The notes beneath the pieces were generated by a model. The model worked only from the letters and a program-made list of their open reading frames with translations, did no database searches and was not told where the DNA came from. The position numbers were made by a program, and so were the translations under genes. DNA of 6,151 bases from an uncultured Chloroflexota bacterium (GTDB taxonomy: Bacteria; Chloroflexota; Anaerolineae; Aggregatilineales; Phototrophicaceae): contig CALMDI010000397.1 of assembly GCA_937864975.1 (NCBI GenBank), forward strand, positions 1 to 6,151, read 5' to 3'. Shown here in pieces: positions 1 to 4,627 of this stretch; positions within the stretch are counted from its first letter, which is position 1, and each line of letters begins with the position of its first letter.

Positions 1-159
1 GTCCCCTGCGAAACGCTCCCCGGAAGCTACTCGCTGCTGGTCGGCTGGTACGATCTGGACGATCCTTCACACGGGCTGCCGGTCACCACACCACAGGGAG
101 AACCGCTGGGTGGGCTTGCCTATCTGACCACGATTCGCGTCCAGCCGCCCGACAACTGA
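1..159 (+). CDS. C-terminal fragment of a probable surface/membrane glycosyltransferase-like protein
   Basis: An open frame enters from the left edge and ends at TGA 157-159, leaving 52 residues. The tail contains CETLPGSYSLLVGWYDLDD followed by HGLPV and a final strand ending TTIRVQPPDN. It matches in layout the end of the next gene (PPGQYKVAVGLYEV, then ERVPV, then QQIDVQ): a 'PG-x-Y-x-(L/V)-x-VG-x-Y' strand pair followed by a short closing strand. I therefore read it as the end of the same C-terminal beta-sandwich found on GT39-like membrane proteins in Chloroflexota, so the lost part may be a paralogous glycosyltransferase. The resemblance is seen by eye; the identity of the missing N-terminal part is inference. 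It lies on the same strand as the next gene, 128 bp upstream of that gene's ATG, and a promoter stands between them. Confidence 0.6.
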   Translation, partial: VPCETLPGSYSLLVGWYDLDDPSHGLPVTTPQGEPLGGLAYLTTIRVQPPDN

Positions 160-220
160 TTTCAGCCGGTTATAGTGTCGCAGACATCACCGAAATCGAT
201 CTGGTCTGGGAACACCGTGC

Positions 221-229
221 TGCTATAAT
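221..229 (+). promoter_or_regulatory. Extended -10 promoter for the glycosyltransferase gene
   Basis: TGCTATAAT at 221-229 is a perfect TATAAT (224-229) preceded by TGn, the extended -10 signature of sigma70-type promoters. No good -35 hexamer lies 16-18 bp upstream (that stretch reads around CTGGTC at 201-206), as is usual where an extended -10 compensates. Transcription would start near 235-237, giving a leader of about 50 nt before ATG 288. It sits in the 160-287 gap and shows that the glycosyltransferase can be expressed independently of the upstream gene. Confidence 0.55.
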
Positions 230-287
230 GACAGGATAATTCCCTGCCTGTAACCTTGATGAAATTTCAGGACAGTTGTATCCGCTG

Positions 288-2276
288 ATGGCACGAAATT
301 TACAGACCGCCGCCGCGATCTCCCCGGATTACAACCCGACTGCCGCTGACATCCCTTTAACCTCTCGTGCCCGATTTGTTTCCCGATTATCGCGCTATGG
401 GCTCGCCGTGTTGGTTGTCCTTGTACTGGCATACGCCGCGTACTGGATCGTGTTGGGTTCCAGCTACCAGCTTTCCGCCGAGGGAATCCGCAAGGACACC
501 GGGGGCTACGCGGAGTTTGCGCGAATCAGCCTCAACGGCGACCTGATGTATCGGGATCGGTGGAATAACAAGACGCCCGGCATCATGTTTTTCATGGCGC
601 CGTTTGTCGTGGGCTTCGGGACGACCCTCGAATCGATTAACATTGCCATCGTCGCCAATAATCTGCTGCTCGGTGTCTCGGTCGGCGCGCTGGCGTTTGC
701 CATTACCCGAAGTTCCATCAGCGCGCTGATTGCCGGGCTGATCGGCAGCTTATTCGCGATGGTGAACCAGAAACCCGAGACGACGGTGTTGATGGCATCT
801 CTGGGCGCTTTCGCCGCCGCGCTTGCCGTCGCAGGCAAAGGGCGTCCGCTGTGGATGTTCTTCGCCGGCGTGCTCTTCAGCGCGGGTATCCTGACGAAAC
901 AACCCCTGATCTTTGAAGGACCCATTCTCGTGCTGCTCGCCTACAAGAGCGCCGCCGCCCGCCCGTGGCGCGCCGTGGCTGCCGTCATCGCCGGGGGCGC
1001 GGTCACAGGGGTCCTGTTCCTCGCCTGGCTTTTGACCAACGGTATTCTTGACGATTTCTGGAAACAGGTGATTGACGCGAACGGACAGTTCATCTCCGGC
1101 GACGGCTGGCATTTCAGCCCGGAAGGCATCCAGTTATTCCGCGTCCTGTTTCTGGGCGGCACGCTGCCTATCTTTGGCTCGTTACTGATCGCCGCCGGAC
1201 TCTCCGCGCTTGTCCTGTTCCTGTATCGAAAATCGGTGCCGCTGTTCTGGATTATTCTGGGCTGGACAGGGCTTTCGTTTCTGATCGCGTCGATTCCATT
1301 GGCGATGAAGTATCCCTACTTCATGCAGATTGTACCGCCCGTGATCACGCTGATCGCGATGGCGATTCCGCTCTACCGGCGCTGGTCTGTCCCCGCGCAG
1401 GCGGGCTTAGCTCTCGTGCTTCTGGTGGGCGTCGCGCACTTTGCCCAAACGCGGATACGCCCCGTCACGTTCCCCTACCGCTGGAACGATTTTCAGGCGG
1501 TCGTCGACTACGTACAGGGGCGCACAGATTCCGAGGACTGCCTCTGGACGTGGGGGGCGCTGAACGATCTCAACTACCTCGCGCAGCGCGACAACTGCAC
1601 CGCCGCCATCTTCGACACTGTTCTGATGGTGAGCGACCAGTACCCGGTGGTTCGCAATCGGAACGAGTATTTGCAGGAGCTATTCCGCCGCCCGCCCGCG
1701 CTCCACGTATCGGGCAGCGTCTATGGGCTTGCATGGGGCTTTTTTCCCGAACTCCAGGCGTACGCCGAGCGGTATCGCGGTCGCCTGCTGTTTGAAAACC
1801 GCCTCGCCGAAGTTTATGAGGTCGATGTCTCGGCGCTGCATTCGGCTCAGGTGAACTTCGGCAATGAAATCGACCTGATCGCCTATGACCTGTCGCCCGC
1901 TGAATCGTTCTGTCCGGGGACGGAGATTCAACTCGCGATGACGTGGCAGCGCCGAAATACGCCCGCCCAAGAATACCAGATGTTTGCAAAAATCCTGACC
2001 GCCGACGAGCAGGCGGAGATGGCATCGTTCGACGCGCCGCCCGCGGACGAGCCTACTTATACGTGGGTCGATCCGGGGCAGATCGAGCTGGGGGAGCGCT
2101 TCGCGCTGCAAATCCCCGCCGACGCGCCTCCCGGTCAATACAAAGTCGCGGTCGGTCTGTACGAGGTGACCAGCGGCGAGCGTGTTCCTGTCGTTAACGA
2201 TCAGGCTCCCGCGGCAGATTACGCCGTCTTGCAGCAGATTGACGTTCAAGCGTGCGCCGGGACGTCCGAGACGTAA
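288..2276 (+). CDS. GT39/PMT_2-like integral membrane glycosyltransferase with C-terminal extracytoplasmic domain
   Basis: Probable GT-C fold glycosyltransferase that moves a sugar from a polyprenyl-phosphate donor to an acceptor on the outer face of the membrane. Numbering is from ATG 288 (662 aa). A cytoplasmic N-terminus is followed by TM1 at about 37-56. The first outer loop carries the family signature: DTGGYAEFARISLNGDLMY, with Asp70 in the position of the usual catalytic Asp, then RDRWNNKTPG (Lys95). About ten more hydrophobic spans run to about residue 387, including TKQP near 204 and KYPYFMQIVPP near 341, the latter resembling the 'HYFLQLLPP' stretch of the family. Residues about 390-662 are soluble and include a beta-sandwich-like module (about 515-655: YDLSP, PGTEIQLAMTWQ, PPGQYKVAVGLYEV). 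All four cysteines (418, 437, 542, 656) lie in this outer part, which fits disulfides. The start is uncertain: TTG 276 would add four residues; AGGA 269-272 is too near TTG and rather far from ATG. Donor and acceptor cannot be told from sequence. Confidence 0.85.
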   Translation: MARNLQTAAAISPDYNPTAADIPLTSRARFVSRLSRYGLAVLVVLVLAYAAYWIVLGSSYQLSAEGIRKDTGGYAEFARISLNGDLMYRDRWNNKTPGIMFFMAPFVVGFGTTLESINIAIVANNLLLGVSVGALAFAITRSSISALIAGLIGSLFAMVNQKPETTVLMASLGAFAAALAVAGKGRPLWMFFAGVLFSAGILTKQPLIFEGPILVLLAYKSAAARPWRAVAAVIAGGAVTGVLFLAWLLTNGILDDFWKQVIDANGQFISGDGWHFSPEGIQLFRVLFLGGTLPIFGSLLIAAGLSALVLFLYRKSVPLFWIILGWTGLSFLIASIPLAMKYPYFMQIVPPVITLIAMAIPLYRRWSVPAQAGLALVLLVGVAHFAQTRIRPVTFPYRWNDFQAVVDYVQGRTDSEDCLWTWGALNDLNYLAQRDNCTAAIFDTVLMVSDQYPVVRNRNEYLQELFRRPPALHVSGSVYGLAWGFFPELQAYAERYRGRLLFENRLAEVYEVDVSALHSAQVNFGNEIDLIAYDLSPAESFCPGTEIQLAMTWQRRNTPAQEYQMFAKILTADEQAEMASFDAPPADEPTYTWVDPGQIELGERFALQIPADAPPGQYKVAVGLYEVTSGERVPVVNDQAPAADYAVLQQIDVQACAGTSET

Positions 2277-2296
2277 CATGGCGGACTAACGCCTCG

Positions 2297-3532
2297 TCAT
2301 TGGGTCATCGAAGCGACCATGTCCAGCATGACGGCAGCCCAGCTAAATCGGTTTCCGCCCAAACCCTCTCCTGTGATGGGATGATAATATTCCCAGAAGC
2401 CGGACTGCTCCAGCAGCGCCAGGCTGCGGGCAGCAAGTTCGTTCGCCAGTTCGTCATATCCGTAGCGGCGCAGCCCCTGATAGATAAGCCAGTTCACGCA
2501 GGGCCAGACGTTACCTCGCCAGTAGATTTCCGGGATAAAGGTCGCGGCATCCGTGGGCGAGGTGGGAACCGGGAACGGCGTCCAGAAACGCGCCTCCTGA
2601 AGTCGGTTCACAAGCCGCTCAGCCTGTTCGGGCGTGGGACAGCCGCCGAACAGGGTCATGAACTGACCTGCGCTGTCCTGTAGGATGGGGCGCTCGTCCA
2701 ACCCTTCCAGATCATAGGGCAGACCATCGACCATCATTTTCGCCTGAAAAGCCTCGCGCACGGAGTCTGCCCGACGCCGCCAGCGTTCCGCGTCGGCGGG
2801 CTTGCCAAGCTCGCGGGCGATCTCCGCCATCGCGTCCATGTCGGCGGCGCGAATGGCGTTGTAGTCCATCGGCTCGACGTGAAACGAGCCGTGTCTGGCA
2901 AGCGCTGCCGCGTCGGTATCGAATTCGACCAGCACGCCCGCCAGCTTGAGACGCGCCGCGCGCCCGGCTTCGTGGCTGAACTCGGCGTATCCCATCGCGC
3001 GATCCCACCGCGGCAGCACGTCGCCCCCCGCTTCCCACGGATGAATAATGCAAACCAGCCTATCCTGATCGGGGTCGCGCCGCCGGTCGAACCAGTCGTG
3101 ATACGCGCGGACACGGGTGTAGATCGTGTCGAGGAAAGCGCGGTCGTGGCTGCGCTCGAACACAAGGTTGGCGGCAACGGCGAGCAGGGGCGGCTGCGTG
3201 ATCGAGCTTCGATCCGCATGATTCCAGAGCCATTCCGCGCCGCCGCGCCAGTAGTTGCAGTGCGGAATCATCCCCGCGTCGGGACCTTCCTGCACCTGAC
3301 GCGCCGCAAGGCTCAAAAGCTCATCCTGAGCCATCCGGGGATCGATCCACCGCCAGATGATGGCGTGGAAGCAGGAATCCCACAGGAACTGGTTCGCGTA
3401 ATCCTTGCGCCCGAAATCCCCCGTATCGAGCGAGGGGGCTGTGTAGCGGTACCCGTCCACGGTGATTCGGTTTTCGGTAAGCAGGTCGGCGGCTTGGTGC
3501 AGCCAATGATCGAGGTCAGGTGATCCTTGCAT
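2297..3532 (-). CDS. (alpha/alpha)6-barrel glycoside hydrolase, GH63/MGH1-like (glucosyl- or mannosylglycerate hydrolase type)
   Basis: 411-aa protein without signal peptide or membrane segment, so cytoplasmic. Recognisable GH63/MGH1-like blocks in order: FLWDSCFHAIIWRWIDP (49-65), GMIPHCNYW (87-95), SSITQPPLLAVAANLVFER (109-127), HPWEAGGDVLPRWD (164-177), MDYNAI (222-227), PEIYWRGNVWPCVNWLIY (334-351), GLRRYGYDELA (353-363) and GFWEYYHPITGEGLGG (378-393) followed by FSW. By analogy with glucosylglycerate hydrolases, Asp171 would be the general acid and Glu381 the base. The length fits single-domain bacterial members (roughly 400-450 aa). The start ATG 3532 is chosen because AAAGGG (3539-3544) lies 6 nt before it and homology begins just after; a longer reading to 3697 would put 55 low-quality residues inside the kinase gene. 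It overlaps the kinase by 17 bp, implying coupled translation. Likely role: freeing a hexose from a small alpha-glycoside. The exact substrate is unresolved; trehalase-like or other alpha-glycosidase activity is possible. Confidence 0.8.
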   Translation of the reverse strand: MQGSPDLDHWLHQAADLLTENRITVDGYRYTAPSLDTGDFGRKDYANQFLWDSCFHAIIWRWIDPRMAQDELLSLAARQVQEGPDAGMIPHCNYWRGGAEWLWNHADRSSITQPPLLAVAANLVFERSHDRAFLDTIYTRVRAYHDWFDRRRDPDQDRLVCIIHPWEAGGDVLPRWDRAMGYAEFSHEAGRAARLKLAGVLVEFDTDAAALARHGSFHVEPMDYNAIRAADMDAMAEIARELGKPADAERWRRRADSVREAFQAKMMVDGLPYDLEGLDERPILQDSAGQFMTLFGGCPTPEQAERLVNRLQEARFWTPFPVPTSPTDAATFIPEIYWRGNVWPCVNWLIYQGLRRYGYDELANELAARSLALLEQSGFWEYYHPITGEGLGGNRFSWAAVMLDMVASMTQ

Positions 3533-4412
3533 TCGTATCCCTTTCTGGAGGCGTGAAGAGAGCCGCCGCGCCGAGAAGGGCGGCGCGCGCGCCCAATTCG
3601 CCCTTGAGCACGGGTCCAGGAATCGCTTTGCTGACCTGTGGAGCGAACGCATCGAAAGCGCGGGCGATGCCGCCGAGAATGAGAACGGCGTCGGCATGGA
3701 AGGCGGCGACGAACGGCTTCAGGAATTCACCCAGGTCTGCGCCAAACGCCTCGAAACTTTCGATTATTCCTTCGTTCCGGCTGCCCGCGATGCGAAGCGC
3801 CGCGGCGACATCGTCGGCGTCGGTGCCGCGATCTCTGAATCGCGCGAGCAAGCCGCGCGTCGAAAAAAGGTCGTCTGCCCGTTGACCTCTGAATTCCACC
3901 GGGTAGAGCCACCCGTTCGGCGGCAGCCCCGCGCCCTTCGTGACGACGCTGCCATCCGCGACGAACGCTGAGCCGCAGCCTGTGCCGAGGGCGAGTCCGA
4001 GCACCCGGCGATAGGCTCGACCCGCGCCATAGACCGCTTCGCCCACAATCGACGCTTCCGCGTCGTTGCGAAAGCGGAATTCCAGCTCCGGCTTGCCAAG
4101 CAGCGCCTGCAACGCCGCGCCGACGTTGACCCCGTAAAGCGCGTCAAACTTGGCAACACCGCGAATCAGACAGACGCCCTTCGCGTAGTCAAAGGGTCCC
4201 GGAAAGCCGAAGGCAGCCCCTTGCGCGCCATCACCTGCCGCCAGATGGTCGGCTAGGATCGACGCCAGCGTGGCGAGAATTTGCTCGGCGCTGCCCCGGC
4301 TGTCCATCGGCGTTAGACGGACGTCATCCACGATCTGCTGCTCCGGCGCTACCAGCCCACTTTTCACCGCGCTTCCGCCCACGTCGAGCGCCACGACCCG
4401 CTTCTCGCGCAC
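3516..4412 (-). CDS. ROK-family sugar kinase, divergent and lacking the zinc/ExGH motif
   Basis: 298-aa soluble protein of the ASKHA/ROK fold, the usual ROK length. Seen: N-terminal phosphate loop ALDVGGSAVKSGLV (8-21, Asp10), GFPGPFD (69-75), RNDAEASIVGE (115-125) with Asp117 as the expected catalytic base, second phosphate loop LALGTGCGSAF (140-150), and C-terminal adenosine-region motif LILGGIARAFDAF (244-256). It should phosphorylate a hexose with ATP. Classical ROK kinases next carry ExGH and a CxCGxxGC zinc site; here that stretch reads GLPPNGWLYPVEFRGQ then ADDLFSTRGL (162-188), with no cysteines. The sugar pocket is therefore altered. GTG 4412 is the start: AGAGGA (4422-4427) precedes it by 9 nt and the phosphate loop begins within ten residues. 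First gene of a two-gene operon; its last codons overlap the start of the hydrolase. A non-kinase relative is possible, but both phosphate loops and the Asp are intact. Confidence 0.82.
   Translation of the reverse strand: MREKRVVALDVGGSAVKSGLVAPEQQIVDDVRLTPMDSRGSAEQILATLASILADHLAAGDGAQGAAFGFPGPFDYAKGVCLIRGVAKFDALYGVNVGAALQALLGKPELEFRFRNDAEASIVGEAVYGAGRAYRRVLGLALGTGCGSAFVADGSVVTKGAGLPPNGWLYPVEFRGQRADDLFSTRGLLARFRDRGTDADDVAAALRIAGSRNEGIIESFEAFGADLGEFLKPFVAAFHADAVLILGGIARAFDAFAPQVSKAIPGPVLKGELGARAALLGAAALFTPPERDTNARIT
3539..3544 (-). promoter_or_regulatory. Ribosome binding site of the hydrolase, inside the kinase gene
   Basis: On the minus strand AAAGGG stands 6 nt before ATG 3532. It decides the start of the hydrolase and lies within the last codons of the kinase, which is what translational coupling would need. 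Confidence 0.55.
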
Positions 4413-4421
4413 GGCTAATCT

Positions 4422-4427
4422 TCCTCT
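4422..4427 (-). promoter_or_regulatory. Ribosome binding site of the ROK kinase
   Basis: Minus-strand AGAGGA is 9 nt upstream of GTG 4412. It supports a GTG start for the kinase; there is no ATG in frame nearby that keeps the N-terminal phosphate loop. Confidence 0.55.
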
Positions 4428-4476
4428 GGCTCTGTCCAGCCTGATTTGAGAAAGGCTTTGACTCGTTCGCGGCTCC

Positions 4477-4500
4477 CTCAGTCACGCTGAGTTCGCTCAG
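4477..4500 (-). other. Alternating hairpin arms in the leader of the kinase-hydrolase operon
   Basis: Three 5-nt arms alternate. Read on the minus strand they are CTGAG (4500-4496), CTCAG (4491-4487) and CTGAG (4481-4477), separated by CGAA and CGTGA. The middle arm can pair with either neighbour, so the two stem-loops exclude each other. The first begins about where the promoter at 4508-4536 should initiate, so it would be at the very 5' end of the mRNA. It may protect the transcript or act as a switch; with 5-bp stems the regulatory reading is only a suggestion. Confidence 0.4.
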
Positions 4501-4507
4501 GCAGATG

Positions 4508-4536
4508 AGCATACGCCGTTCGCGCCCTCGTGACAA
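4508..4536 (-). promoter_or_regulatory. Sigma70-like promoter of the kinase-hydrolase operon
   Basis: On the minus strand TTGTCA (4536-4531, five of six to TTGACA) and TATGCT (4513-4508, four of six to TATAAT) are separated by exactly 17 nt. Initiation is expected near 4501, giving a leader of roughly 88 nt before GTG 4412. The -35 box lies 28 bp past the terminator of the preceding minus-strand gene, so the operon appears to have its own promoter. Confidence 0.55.
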
Positions 4537-4564
4537 CTGCTCGCCGCTCGCTCATGGTCGGTCG

Positions 4565-4598
4565 AATTAAAAAGCAGGCTCCTGTTCGGGAGCCTGCT
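4565..4598 (-). terminator. Intrinsic (rho-independent) terminator of the secreted-protein gene
   Basis: A perfect 10-bp stem AGCAGGCTCC (4573-4582) and GGAGCCTGCT (4589-4598) encloses a 6-nt loop. Read on the minus strand the stem is followed by a T run (complement of AATTAAAAA at 4565-4573). It lies 29 bp beyond the TAG stop at 4628-4630 and has the classic orientation for that gene. On the plus strand no T run follows, so it is one-directional. Confidence 0.9.
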
Positions 4599-4627
4599 CG
4601 GTGTCACGCGACAGGCTGGCGCGCCTG

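Noticed and set aside
1680..2279. 199-codon minus-strand frame opposite the end of the glycosyltransferase
   Set aside because: Shadow of the conserved C-terminal domain on the plus strand; composition is not protein-like.
2280..2293. GGCG-6 nt-CGCC inverted repeat between the convergent genes as a terminator
   Set aside because: The stem is only 4 bp and no T run follows on either strand.
2879..3523. 214-codon open frame on the plus strand opposite the hydrolase
   Set aside because: It is antisense to a well-supported GH63-like gene, shows no recognisable motif, and open antisense frames are expected in GC-rich coding DNA.
3533..3697. Longer N-terminus for the hydrolase (start at 3697)
   Set aside because: The extra 55 residues lie within the kinase's conserved C-terminal region, are Ser/Arg/Ala-rich, and the ATG at 3532 has a well-spaced ribosome binding site.
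4324..4536. 70-codon minus-strand frame over the kinase start and its promoter
   Set aside because: It is out of frame with the kinase, Arg/Gly-rich, and overlaps the promoter, leader and kinase N-terminus.
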